Positions 44,119-52,166 of a DNA stretch of 64,000 bases are shown here, one piece after another; position 1 is the stretch's first letter, and each line of letters begins with the position of its first letter. The notes under the pieces are model-generated. The model saw only the letters and a program-made list of their open reading frames with translations. It was not told where the DNA came from and searched no databases. The DNA is from Rhizobium sp. WYJ-E13. GTDB lineage: Bacteria > Pseudomonadota > Alphaproteobacteria > Rhizobiales > Rhizobiaceae. Both the position numbers and the translations under genes were made by a program. The DNA is taken from assembly GCF_018987265.1 (NCBI RefSeq), contig NZ_CP076854.1, positions 682,001 to 746,000 on the forward strand. The letters are read 5' to 3'.

Positions 44119-44411
44119 TTACCGCTTTCGGCTTGATTGCTTGCCTTCTGCCTCGGCAGCCTTCTCTATGATGTCCGCGAAAACCTGCGCTTTTGCCAGG
44201 AAGGCCGCTTCGTCTTTCGGCAGGTCAGCGGCGAAGTTATAAGGTGGCTGGGTCGAGATAGAGATACTTGCCGTCTTCGTCTCATGGATATTCATGCCGC
44301 CATGGCTGTGGCCGACGAGCAGGGTCGGGCCGTCCTGTAGATCGAGCACGCAGTTGGTCGCGGCGACGTCATCGGCGAGCGAAGTGATCGGCTCCTGGAC
44401 GATGGTGGCGT
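44119..44411 (-). pseudogene. Alpha/beta hydrolase remnant with internal deletion
   Basis: The minus-strand frame reads VQEPITSLADDVAATNCVLD, then QDGPTLLVGHSHGGMNIHET, then YNFAADLPKDEAAFLAKAQV. The first two blocks match the nucleophile-elbow region of small alpha/beta hydrolases (GHSYGG type). The third matches a part that normally lies roughly 80 residues further on. The middle and the N-terminus are missing, so the catalytic triad cannot be complete. It abuts the DipZ-like gene, whose stop is at 44412. A short in-frame ATG start at 44349 exists but would give only 76 residues. Confidence 0.7.
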
Positions 44412-46190
44412 TCAGCCGAACGTAAAGGCATAGGCCTGGACGCCAGGATCGAGGAAGCGGATCTCGAAGTTGCGGGCTTCGATGTCGCCGGACTGGCGCA
44501 CCAGTTGGTAGAGCTTCGTCGAAGTCACCGTGCCGTTTCCATCGGCATCGATATCGCTTCCGTGATCGGCACCAGGCGCCTTGCCGTCGATCGTCACCTG
44601 GAAGCGAACGGGCTTGCCGTTAGCATCTGGACCGAGGACGAGGTGCAGGTCGCGGGCACTGAAGCGGTAGGCAATGCTGCCACCCGGCTGTTCGAGGGTC
44701 GCCTCTTCGGCACCGACGGTCCATTGGCCCGCGAGACCCCACTGGTTGAGACCCTGCTGCTTGACCGAATAGTCGTTGGCCGCATCGGCGCGCATGCTCT
44801 CGTTGGAGGCAAAGCCGGTCGCTTGCTTGTAGCCGATGTAAGTTTCGCCCGAGCCGATATGCTTCAGGTCCGGGCTTGCCTCGGCGCCCTTTGCATCCGG
44901 TGTCACCGGCGCGCCTTCGGCCATTTCACTGCCGGCCTCGCGTAGCAGATCCTGGATTGCCTGTTCGGTCTTGCGGTAGTTGCCTTCGCCGAAGTGATGT
45001 TCGCGGATCTGGCCCTTGGCGTCTATCAGGTAGTGAGCCGGCCAGTAGCTGTTATCGAAGGCACGCCAGATCTTGTAGTCGTTGTCGATTGCGACCGGGT
45101 AGCCGATCTTGAAGTCGCCAATGGCCTTTTTGACATTGTCGATCTTCTTCTCGAAGGCAAATTCCGGGGCATGCACGCCGATCACCACCAGGCCCTGGTC
45201 CTTGTACTTTTCAGCCCAGGCACGGACGTAGGGGATGGTGCGGATGCAGTTGATGCAGGAATAGGTCCAGAAATCGACGAGCACGACCTTGCCGCGGAGC
45301 TGTTCCATGGTCAGTGGCTGCGAATTCAGCCATTCGACGGCGCCATCGAGCGGCGGAGCAGAGCCTTCGACTGGAAGGTCGCTGTGGAAATGCGTCTTGG
45401 TATCGGCGAGGCCGATCATCTTGTCATTGCTTGCAACCTCGGACGGCACGCTGTCGGTCGGCTTCACGTTGAGTTTGTCGAGCACGGCCTGCTCGAAGGA
45501 CGCCGTGCTGGCATAGGAAAGCTGCGACAGTAGACCGGTGTCGAGACCGAGTGCGATGACGACGACGCCTGCAAGCACGGCGGCTCCCAGCCCTTGGCGA
45601 ATCCGCTCGCTGACGCCAAGCGACTTCTTCATGCCGGCAAAAATCTTTCCGCCGACGGAAAGGGCCGCCGCGAGCGAGGTGGCGGCACCTGCGGCATAGG
45701 CAATCAGCAGGAAAGTCGTCTCGAGATTGGCGCCCTGGAGAGCTGCCCCTGTCAGGACCAGACCCAGGATAGGCCCGGCGCAGGGTGCCCAGAGCAGACC
45801 GGTCGCGATGCCCAGAATGAGCGCGCTTGCCGCTGTCGGGGCAGAACCGGTCTTGCCGGACGCATTCAGCAGGCGGTTGCCGAAATCGACGACCGGCTGA
45901 GTGATGAAAGCAGCGATGCGTGGCGAAAGCAGGCTGACGCCGAAGACGGCAAGCAGGGCCAGTGCGGCAAGGCGGCCATATTCATTGGCGCTGATCGCCC
46001 AGCTTCCGCCGACGGCAGCAAGTGTTGCCACAAGCGCGAAGGTGGCGGCCATGCCGATTAGCATCGGTAGCGTGCTGCGTACGAAAGGCTGTCCGGCGCG
46101 AGCAAAGACGAAGGGAAGGATGGGGAGGATGCATGGGCTGAATATGGTCAGCGCCCCTCCGAGATAGGCAATGATAAGTAGCGTCATCAT
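44412..46190 (-). CDS. DipZ-type membrane thiol:disulfide protein (CcdA + TlpA-like + C-terminal domain)
   Basis: This 592-residue fusion starts with a CcdA-like membrane domain (about residues 1-230) carrying paired Cys in FSPCILPILPFVFARAG and LWAPCAGPILGLVL. A periplasmic thioredoxin-like domain lies at about 290-430, with CINC as active site (FWTYSCINCIRTIPYVRAWA). A C-terminal beta-rich domain of about 150 residues follows, as in mycobacterial DipZ. It would pass electrons from cytoplasmic thioredoxin to periplasmic thiols or peroxides. AAAGGA precedes two adjacent ATGs (46190, 46187). A copy of the 14-bp motif shared with two other stress genes lies 78 bp upstream. Confidence 0.9.
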   Translation of the reverse strand: MMTLLIIAYLGGALTIFSPCILPILPFVFARAGQPFVRSTLPMLIGMAATFALVATLAAVGGSWAISANEYGRLAALALLAVFGVSLLSPRIAAFITQPVVDFGNRLLNASGKTGSAPTAASALILGIATGLLWAPCAGPILGLVLTGAALQGANLETTFLLIAYAAGAATSLAAALSVGGKIFAGMKKSLGVSERIRQGLGAAVLAGVVVIALGLDTGLLSQLSYASTASFEQAVLDKLNVKPTDSVPSEVASNDKMIGLADTKTHFHSDLPVEGSAPPLDGAVEWLNSQPLTMEQLRGKVVLVDFWTYSCINCIRTIPYVRAWAEKYKDQGLVVIGVHAPEFAFEKKIDNVKKAIGDFKIGYPVAIDNDYKIWRAFDNSYWPAHYLIDAKGQIREHHFGEGNYRKTEQAIQDLLREAGSEMAEGAPVTPDAKGAEASPDLKHIGSGETYIGYKQATGFASNESMRADAANDYSVKQQGLNQWGLAGQWTVGAEEATLEQPGGSIAYRFSARDLHLVLGPDANGKPVRFQVTIDGKAPGADHGSDIDADGNGTVTSTKLYQLVRQSGDIEARNFEIRFLDPGVQAYAFTFG

Positions 46191-46268
46191 CGTTTCCTTT
46201 GAAACCGGGTTACGGGCTCTGGACGGCGATGCGGCTCGACCAGCAACGGGGCCAATCTGGTCGAGGCG

Positions 46269-46282
46269 ATGTATCCCGGATG
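46269..46282 (-). promoter_or_regulatory. Shared 14-bp motif, copy A (upstream of the DipZ-like gene)
   Basis: The minus strand reads CATCCGGGATACAT, identical to copy B at 46867-46880 and two mismatches from copy C at 50251. It points toward the DipZ-like gene. Confidence 0.6.
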
Positions 46283-46419
46283 TGTCCGGTTTTGCGGCGA
46301 ACTGTACCGAAGTGTAGGAAGCGCCACGATCGTGGCTGCGCTATCCTTCCTCCATTGTTGCTCTATCTGGCCGGAATCATCCCGGCCGAGATCGTCGTTC
46401 AGGCACGAAGGATGTGGAG

Positions 46420-46788
46420 ATGATCAAAGTGGAAGCCATCAAGCTCAAACGTGTCTATGCGGCCAAGGCAGGCACGGATGGCGCCCGCCTGCTGGTCGAT
46501 CGGATCTGGCCGCGCGGCCTCAGCAAGGAGCGCGCCGCTCTCGACGCCTGGGTGAAAGATGTCGCGCCGAGCACGGAACTGCGTCACTGGTTCAATCATG
46601 AGCCGGATCGTTGGGAGGAGTTCCACAGGCGCTACACGGAGGAGCTTCGGCACAAGGAAGAGGAAGTGAAGCTCGTGGCAGATTTCGCGAAGAAGGGTCC
46701 TGTTACGCTGCTCTATGCCGCTCAAGATGATGAGCACAACAATGCCGTCGTGCTTCGTGACTTCCTCATGCACCGGAAGTCCGAATGA
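46420..46788 (+). CDS. DUF488 family protein
   Basis: This 122-residue cytoplasmic protein has the family signatures KRVYAAKAGTDGARLLVDRI, WPRGLSKE and STELRHWFNHEPDRWEEF near residue 50. Its C-terminal part is VTLLYAAQDDEHNNAVVLRD. DUF488 proteins have no established function. ATG at 46420 has AAGG at 8 bases; a GTG at 46414 is possible. It diverges from the DipZ-like gene and precedes the Tat-exported hydrolase. Confidence 0.88.
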   Translation: MIKVEAIKLKRVYAAKAGTDGARLLVDRIWPRGLSKERAALDAWVKDVAPSTELRHWFNHEPDRWEEFHRRYTEELRHKEEEVKLVADFAKKGPVTLLYAAQDDEHNNAVVLRDFLMHRKSE

Positions 46789-46866
46789 GACAGCGGAGAA
46801 TTGTATCAGAACGTATCCAGTAGGCCGGATGCTACATCCGCATGCAATAGAGCCGGATGCCCGAAA

Positions 46867-46880
46867 CATCCGGGATACAT
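46867..46880 (+). promoter_or_regulatory. Shared 14-bp motif, copy B (upstream of the Tat hydrolase)
   Basis: CATCCGGGATACAT lies 45 bp before the hydrolase ATG at 46926, pointing toward it. Related fragments (GTATCC, CCGGAT, ACATCC) are scattered at 46802-46845. Confidence 0.6.
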
Positions 46881-46925
46881 GCCGGCTGTTTTTTCCTGTC
46901 ATCAACTTGAAAACGGAGAGAGCCA

Positions 46926-47969
46926 ATGTCCAACGAAATCAATCTTCAGCGTCGTCATTTTCTCGGTGTGGCTGCCATGACGATGGCAGCGGCCGAATTC
47001 GGCCTGACCGGCGCCGCCAGCGCCCAATCGATGCAAGCTACCGCGCCGACGGTTAAGGCTGGGACATACACTTCGTTTCAGGCGCTGAAGCAGGTCAAGG
47101 CTGGCGTGCTCAACGTTGGCTATGCCGAAGCCGGTCCGGCAGACGGCCCGGTTGTGCTTCTGCTGCATGGCTGGCCCTACGACATCTACAGCTTTGTCGA
47201 TGTCGCACCTATCCTTGCAGATGCCGGATATCGCGTCATCATCCCGTATCTTCGCGGCTATGGCACGACCGAGTTTCTCTCTGCGAAGACCCCTCGTAAC
47301 GGCCAGCAGGCCGCCATCGCGACCGATATGATCGACTTCATGGATGCTCTTGATATCGAGCGCGCCGTGATCGGTGGCTACGATTGGGGCGGTCGCACCG
47401 CAGACATCATGGCTGCTGTCTGGCCGGAACGCTGCAAGGGCCTGGTCTCCGTCAGCGGCTATCTGATCGGTAGCCAGGAAGCCAACAGGAAGCCCCTTCC
47501 GCCGCAGGCCGAGCTGTCCTGGTGGTATCAGTTCTATTTCGCCACCGAGCGCGGCCGCGCCGGCTATGAGGCCAACCGGCACGATTTCGCCAAGCTGATC
47601 TGGAAGCTCGCCTCGCCGCAATGGAATTTCGACGACGCGACCTTCGACCGCTCGGCCAAGGCTTTTGAAAACCCCGACCACGTGGCCATTACCATCCACA
47701 ACTACCGCTGGCGGCTTGACCTTGCCAAGGGCGAAAAGAAGTACGACGCGCTGGAAAAGAAGCTTGCCGCCTTCCCGATCATTACAGTGCCGACCATCAC
47801 CATGGAAGGCGATGCCAATGGCGCCCCGCATCCGGAGCCATCGGCCTATGCCAAGAGGTTCACCGGAAAATACGAACACCGCACCATCACCGGCGGCATT
47901 GGGCACAACCTGCCGCAGGAGGCACCGCAAGCCTTCGCCCAGGCCATCCTCGATGTTGATCGCTTCTGA
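46926..47969 (+). CDS. Tat-exported alpha/beta hydrolase, epoxide-hydrolase-like (Asp nucleophile)
   Basis: The protein has 347 residues. A twin-arginine signal (NLQRRHFLGVAAMTMAAAEF) ends near AASAQS. The fold shows the oxyanion motif LLHGWPYD near residue 79 and RGYGTTEF near 115. The nucleophile elbow is GGYDWGGRTAD near 150, where Asp replaces the Ser of esterases, as in epoxide hydrolases and haloalkane dehalogenases. The terminal GGIGHNLPQE near 325 supplies the His. Periplasmic location is unusual for this class and the substrate is unknown. It is preceded by motif copy B and followed by a hairpin and a two-component system. Confidence 0.88.
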   Translation: MSNEINLQRRHFLGVAAMTMAAAEFGLTGAASAQSMQATAPTVKAGTYTSFQALKQVKAGVLNVGYAEAGPADGPVVLLLHGWPYDIYSFVDVAPILADAGYRVIIPYLRGYGTTEFLSAKTPRNGQQAAIATDMIDFMDALDIERAVIGGYDWGGRTADIMAAVWPERCKGLVSVSGYLIGSQEANRKPLPPQAELSWWYQFYFATERGRAGYEANRHDFAKLIWKLASPQWNFDDATFDRSAKAFENPDHVAITIHNYRWRLDLAKGEKKYDALEKKLAAFPIITVPTITMEGDANGAPHPEPSAYAKRFTGKYEHRTITGGIGHNLPQEAPQAFAQAILDVDRF

Positions 47970-48036
47970 ATGAAAGCTACTGTCGCCGCCGCGAACGGAA
48001 TTCCTGTTTCGCGGCAACCAATTCAGAGTCAAAAAG

Positions 48037-48057
48037 GGGGACAGCGAGTCTGTCCCC
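48037..48057. terminator. Hairpin between the hydrolase and the response regulator
   Basis: GGGGACAG / CTGTCCCC with loop CGAGT forms a perfect 8-bp stem, preceded by AAAAA. It lies about 70 bp after the hydrolase stop and probably separates it from the two-component operon. Confidence 0.55.
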
Positions 48058-48109
48058 GGGAGCAGCGGGCCTGCTTTGCACCGACCGATAGAGGATCCGA
48101 AGTCTAGAG

Positions 48110-48850
48110 ATGGAGCATGTCGACCATATCCTGATCGTCGATGACGATCGTGAAATCCGAGAGCTGGTTTCGAGCTACCTGACGAAGAACGGTCTCCGCA
48201 CGAGCGTTGCTGCCGATGGCCGCCAGATGCGCAGTTTTCTCGAGGCCAATACGGTCGACCTCATCGTGCTCGATGTCATGATGCCCGGCGATGATGGGCT
48301 GGTACTTTGCCGTGAGCTGCGCGCCGGAAAACACAAGGCGACACCGATCCTGATGCTGACGGCCCGCAGCGACGAGATGGACCGTATTATCGGGCTCGAA
48401 ATGGGCGCCGACGACTATCTGCCGAAACCGTTTGCCGCCCGCGAACTTCTGGCGCGCATCAAGGCCGTCTTGCGCCGCACCCGTGCCCTGCCGCCGAACC
48501 TGCAGATATCCGAGGCCGGGCAGTGGCTGCGCTTCGGCGACTGGCGCCTCGATACGGTCGGCAGGCACCTCCTCGACAAGGAGGGAACCGAAATTGCCCT
48601 CAGTGGTGCGGAATACCGCCTGCTGCGTGTCTTCATCGACCATCCGCAGCGGGTGCTCAACCGCGACCAGCTTCTGAACCTGACGCAGGGCCGTGATGCG
48701 GAACTCTTCGACCGCTCGATAGACCTTTTGGTCAGCCGCGTGCGTCAGCGGCTGGGGGATGATGCCCGCGAGCCGACCTATATCAAGACGGTGCGCAGCG
48801 AAGGTTACGTCTTTTCCGTTCCTGTGGAGATTGAAGAGGCCAGGTCATGA
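48110..48850 (+). CDS. OmpR-family response regulator
   Basis: The protein has 246 residues. The receiver (about 5-120) has acidic residues in ILIVDDDREI, the phospho-Asp in IVLDVMMPGDDG near 55 and Lys in DYLPKPF near 106. The winged helix (about 145-238) contains SGAEYRLLRVFIDHPQRVLN and ends IKTVRSEGYVF. Its stop overlaps the sensor-kinase start as ATGA. It is close to OmpR/PfeR-like regulators. It may control the flanking redox genes, which share a motif, but that is inference. Confidence 0.93.
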   Translation: MEHVDHILIVDDDREIRELVSSYLTKNGLRTSVAADGRQMRSFLEANTVDLIVLDVMMPGDDGLVLCRELRAGKHKATPILMLTARSDEMDRIIGLEMGADDYLPKPFAARELLARIKAVLRRTRALPPNLQISEAGQWLRFGDWRLDTVGRHLLDKEGTEIALSGAEYRLLRVFIDHPQRVLNRDQLLNLTQGRDAELFDRSIDLLVSRVRQRLGDDAREPTYIKTVRSEGYVFSVPVEIEEARS

Positions 48851-50172
48851 GTGTCGGAGCTGTTATTCGCTCCAGATTTTGGCCGAACACACTCAAGGCT
48901 CGGCTTTTCCTTATCCTCCTGTTGGGTCTGGCGATTGCCTATGGCCTGTCGTTCACCGTACTCTTCGTCGAGCGATCCATGTCCGCCAAGGCCGTCATGC
49001 TTGGTACGCTGGAAAGTGACGTCGCGACCTCGATCGCTGTTCTCGACCGCCTGCCGGCAGACCAGCGGGCCGGCCTGCTCGACCGCTTGAGCCGTGGCAA
49101 TTATCGCTTCGTGCTCGGACCAGGTCTTCCCGGCGTGCCAGACAATTCCAGCAAGGGCAGGGAAATCGGCGGCAGGATCGAGGAGGCGATCGGCGGCACC
49201 TATCCGATTCGAATGGAAACCATTCCCGGCGATATCAGCCGGTTGCAGGCGCATCTGACGCTGAGCGACGGAAGCCCCCTGACAATCGACATTACGCCCC
49301 GACCTCCCATGCCGATTGCGGCATGGCTGCCCTATGTGCTCGCCATCCAGATGGTGCTGCTCGTGCTTTGCACATGGTTTGCCGTCCGTCAGGCGATCCG
49401 TCCGCTTGGCGCGCTTGCTGCCGCGGCCGATGCGCTCGATCCCAACAAGAAAGGGCCGCCGCTCAGCGAGCGCGGCCCGAGCGAAGTTGCGCATGCGGCG
49501 CGCGCCTTCAACACCATGCGGGAGCGAATTGCACATTATCTCGAAGAGCGCGTGCAGATTCTGGCGGCAATTTCCCACGACCTGCAGACGCCGATCACCC
49601 GCATGCGCCTGCGCGCCGATATGGCCGACGATTCTCCCGAGAAGGACAAGCTGGTGCGTGATCTCGGTGAGATCGAGCGGCTGGTGCAGGACGGGATCGC
49701 CTATGCCCGCAGCGCCCATGGCAATGGCGAGAAGTTTTCGCGCATTGACCTGTCATCCTTCATCGACAGCATCGCCTATGATTATCAGGACATGGACAAA
49801 GCCGTCGCCGTTATAGGCCTCGTGCAGGGTGTCGCATCGACAAAACCCCATGCGCTTCGACGCATTCTGACGAACTTCATCGATAATGCTCTGAAATTTG
49901 CCGGCGCCGCCGAAATCGGCGTCGAGCGGAAAGACGAGGGGGCTATCGCCATCACCGTGATGGATCGTGGCCCGGGCATTCCGGATGCCATGCTGGAAGC
50001 TGCCATGCAGCCTTTCTTCCGGCTGGAGCAATCGCGCAACCGGGAGACCGGCGGCACGGGGCTCGGCCTTGCCATCGCCCAGCAGCTGGCCGCAGCGATC
50101 GGCGGATCGGTGCGCCTCTATAACCGCGAAGGCGGCGGGCTGGCGGCCGAAATCACCATCCGCGCCAACTGA
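48847..50172 (+). CDS. Sensor histidine kinase, EnvZ-like
   Basis: This 441-residue membrane kinase has a first transmembrane helix near residues 20-40 (LFLILLLGLAIAYGLSFTVL), a periplasmic domain of about 115 residues and a second helix near 160-180. HAMP follows, then HisKA with the phospho-acceptor in ISHDLQTPITRM near 237, then an ATPase domain with NFIDNALKFAG, DRGPGIP and GGTGLGLAIAQQLA. Several aromatic and Pro-rich residues in the periplasmic part (IDITPRPPMPIA) give no ligand clue. It is coupled to the 48110 regulator by ATGA. Confidence 0.93.
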   Translation: MSVGAVIRSRFWPNTLKARLFLILLLGLAIAYGLSFTVLFVERSMSAKAVMLGTLESDVATSIAVLDRLPADQRAGLLDRLSRGNYRFVLGPGLPGVPDNSSKGREIGGRIEEAIGGTYPIRMETIPGDISRLQAHLTLSDGSPLTIDITPRPPMPIAAWLPYVLAIQMVLLVLCTWFAVRQAIRPLGALAAAADALDPNKKGPPLSERGPSEVAHAARAFNTMRERIAHYLEERVQILAAISHDLQTPITRMRLRADMADDSPEKDKLVRDLGEIERLVQDGIAYARSAHGNGEKFSRIDLSSFIDSIAYDYQDMDKAVAVIGLVQGVASTKPHALRRILTNFIDNALKFAGAAEIGVERKDEGAIAITVMDRGPGIPDAMLEAAMQPFFRLEQSRNRETGGTGLGLAIAQQLAAAIGGSVRLYNREGGGLAAEITIRAN

Positions 50173-50250
50173 GCTTTTCACTGATTTGTATATGAAAATG
50201 TCTGGATCGGCTGGTGCTACGCTTTGATACATTTCGGCCGATTTGAGAAA

Positions 50251-50264
50251 CATACGGGATACGT
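50251..50264 (+). promoter_or_regulatory. Shared 14-bp motif, copy C (upstream of ohr)
   Basis: CATACGGGATACGT lies 67 bp before the ohr ATG, differing from copies A and B at two positions and, like copy B, preceded by AAA. Confidence 0.5.
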
Positions 50265-50331
50265 CAGGCCGTCAAAAACCACTCCGTCACCAGATGTCGC
50301 AAGCAGCGACAGGAAACGAAGGAGTGCTCAA

Positions 50332-50748
50332 ATGACGACGATTGAAAAGGTTCTCTACACCGGCAAGACTCATACCACCGGCGGCCGCGGCGGTTCGGCC
50401 CGCAGCAGCGATGCACAGCTCGACATCAAGCTTTCGCCTCCAGGCAGCGCCCATGCCGGCACCAATCCAGAACAGCTCTTCGCAGCCGGCTGGTCGGCCT
50501 GCTTCATCGGCGCGATGGGCCTGGCCGCCGGCAAGCGCAAGCTGAAGCTTCCCGCTGATAGCGCGGTCGATGCTGAAGTCGATCTCGGCATGACCGGCGA
50601 CGCCTATTTCCTGCAGGCGCGCCTGAACATCAGCCTGCCGGGTCTGGAACCGGAAGTTGCCCGCGCTCTCGTCGAGGAAGCCCATCAGACTTGCCCCTAT
50701 TCGAAGGCGACGCGCGGCAACATCAATGTCGAGTTGAACCTCGTCTAA
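50332..50748 (+). CDS. ohr: Organic hydroperoxide reductase Ohr (OsmC family)
   Basis: This 138-residue OsmC-fold thiol peroxidase opens with KVLYTGKTHTTGGRGGSARS and has catalytic Cys in AAGWSACFIGAM near residue 60 and in HQTCPYSKATRGN near 125. This two-Cys spacing defines Ohr, which reduces organic hydroperoxides using lipoyl proteins. ATG at 50332 follows AAGGAG at 7-8 bases. The usual MarR regulator OhrR is not adjacent; instead a two-component pair lies upstream. A hairpin follows. Confidence 0.93.
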   Translation: MTTIEKVLYTGKTHTTGGRGGSARSSDAQLDIKLSPPGSAHAGTNPEQLFAAGWSACFIGAMGLAAGKRKLKLPADSAVDAEVDLGMTGDAYFLQARLNISLPGLEPEVARALVEEAHQTCPYSKATRGNINVELNLV

Positions 50749-50764
50749 GGCATCAAGGATAAAC

Positions 50765-50787
50765 GGGACGCAGACTTATTGCGTCCC
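50765..50787 (+). terminator. Hairpin between ohr and the small peptide gene
   Basis: GGGACGC / GCGTCCC with a 9-base loop forms a 7-bp stem. Its 3' arm ends directly before the CGGAGG ribosome site of the 50799 small gene, so it may end ohr transcripts or influence access to that site. Confidence 0.5.
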
Positions 50788-50798
50788 CGGAGGCTTCG

Positions 50799-50933
50799 AT
50801 GAAAAGGATCGTCATCTGTATTCTGGCCGTAAGCGTTTTTGCTGCACCTTGCATCTACGACGTGTTCTCTAATGAACCATCGCCTTTGCTGGGTTTGCTT
50901 GCCGCAGCCGCTCTTGCGCCCGAATCCTTATAA
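50799..50933 (+). CDS. Small hydrophobic secreted or membrane peptide, 44 residues
   Basis: ATG at 50799 is preceded by GGAGG at 5 bases, one of the better ribosome sites here. The peptide begins MKRIVICILAVSVFAAPCIY and ends with LGLLAAAALAPESL. The positively charged start and hydrophobic core look like a signal peptide or single membrane span. Cys residues lie at positions 7 and 18. There is no homologue I recognise. It lies between ohr and the convergent HtrA-like gene, with a hairpin (50971-50994) after its stop. Confidence 0.5.
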   Translation: MKRIVICILAVSVFAAPCIYDVFSNEPSPLLGLLAAAALAPESL

Positions 50934-50970
50934 TCATCGCGATTCCATGTCGCGAAAGGCAAACAGACAA

Positions 50971-50994
50971 GGCGCCCGCCGAAAGACGGGTGCC
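50971..50994. terminator. Hairpin between small peptide gene and HtrA-like gene
   Basis: GGCGCCCG / CGGGTGCC with one G-T pair and an 8-base loop lies in the convergent gap and could serve either strand. The tails are only weakly T-rich. Confidence 0.45.
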
Positions 50995-51040
50995 TCATTA
51001 CCTGAACGGCTGATTTCCAGGCACGCCATGGTGCGACCAG

Positions 51041-52000
51041 CTAATTCGCTCTTTTCGTTGGACGGACGGTGCGCTGTTCGATCCGGCCAGCGACGGAGAA
51101 GATCAGCACATCGATGTCGGCATCTACCGTCGCGCCGTCAAGAAGCCGAACAACGTCGTCTATTCCCGATACGGGATGCCCGCTGATGGCGAGCAGGTAA
51201 TCACCTTCGCGAAGACCGGCCATGGCAGCCGGACCGCCGTTTTCGACGCGACGCAGGCGCACCGTTGTCCGCTGCGGAACACCGGCCTTAAGCGCAATGC
51301 GCCGATGCAGGTCGACCGTATCGGCGGCAATGCCGATATATCCGCGGCGGACTTCGCCAAAACGCAGAATTTCGGAGACGACATGTTTGGCGGTATTCGA
51401 GGCGACCGCAAAGGCAATGCTCTGCGCGCCTTGGATGACGGCGGTGTTGACGCCTATGACCTCGCCGGTCGAAGAAACGAGGGGACCGCCCGAATTGCCG
51501 GGATTAAGTGCCGCATCGGTCTGGATGATATCTTCCATCAGCCGGCCACTGGCAGCACGCATCGAGCGTCCGAGCGCGGAAACCACGCCAGCCGTGACAG
51601 TCCATTCAAAGCCGAGCGGGTTGCCGATGGCAACAGCGATGTGGCCGCGCTTCAGCTTCTTCGAATCGGCAAGCTGCGCCCATGCGCCGGACCAGTCATT
51701 GGCTCGGATCAAGGCAAGGTCGGTGTCTTCATCGCGGCCAAGCACCCGGCCTTCGACGACTGCGCCATCTGGCGTCTTGATGGTAACGGCCCTTGCATCG
51801 CCGACGACATGATTGTTGGTAACGACGAGACCATCGGGCGAGATGGCGAAGCCGGAACCATGTCCCGCCCGTCCACCGACGCGTTCGATCCGGCTGACGG
51901 CCGGACCGACGGTGTCGACGGCGTTTGACACCGTTTCAGAATAGGCATCCAGCAGTCCGGCATCTGATGACGGCTGAATGTCACGATCAATGAATCCCAT
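51041..52000 (-). CDS. HtrA/DegP-like serine protease (S1C) with one PDZ domain, no signal peptide
   Basis: The protein has 319 residues. The trypsin-like domain shows His in VTNNHVVGDA near residue 63, Asp in EDTDLALIRAND near 92 and Ser in NPGNSGGPLVSS near 170, so the triad is complete. One PDZ domain covers about 220-310 (GGPAAMAGLREGDYLLAISG). The N-terminus (MGFIDRDIQPSSDAGL) has neither signal peptide nor membrane anchor, unlike DegP or DegS, so cytoplasmic location is likely. It stands alone. The C-terminal RPTKRAN tail is basic. Confidence 0.9.
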   Translation of the reverse strand: MGFIDRDIQPSSDAGLLDAYSETVSNAVDTVGPAVSRIERVGGRAGHGSGFAISPDGLVVTNNHVVGDARAVTIKTPDGAVVEGRVLGRDEDTDLALIRANDWSGAWAQLADSKKLKRGHIAVAIGNPLGFEWTVTAGVVSALGRSMRAASGRLMEDIIQTDAALNPGNSGGPLVSSTGEVIGVNTAVIQGAQSIAFAVASNTAKHVVSEILRFGEVRRGYIGIAADTVDLHRRIALKAGVPQRTTVRLRRVENGGPAAMAGLREGDYLLAISGHPVSGIDDVVRLLDGATVDADIDVLIFSVAGRIEQRTVRPTKRAN

Positions 52001-52166
52001 GAAATCTCCTCCGACGCGAGAGGCGTCGACGTTGAGGACCGGCAGCGACTGCTGATGGCAAAGGGCTGTCAGTTCGACAGGTGAACAATGGAGATATCAG
52101 GTGAGGCTCGCGGGCTCGTCTTTCAAGAGACGCGCCGAAACGCCCCGCGAAAGGCGTTGGGCGCCT

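Noticed and set aside
46269..46880. Motif copies A and B as terminal inverted repeats of a small mobile element around the DUF488 gene
   Set aside because: Similarity stops sharply at the 14-bp core, no target-site duplication was seen, and a third copy lies upstream of ohr, so a regulatory site is the better explanation.
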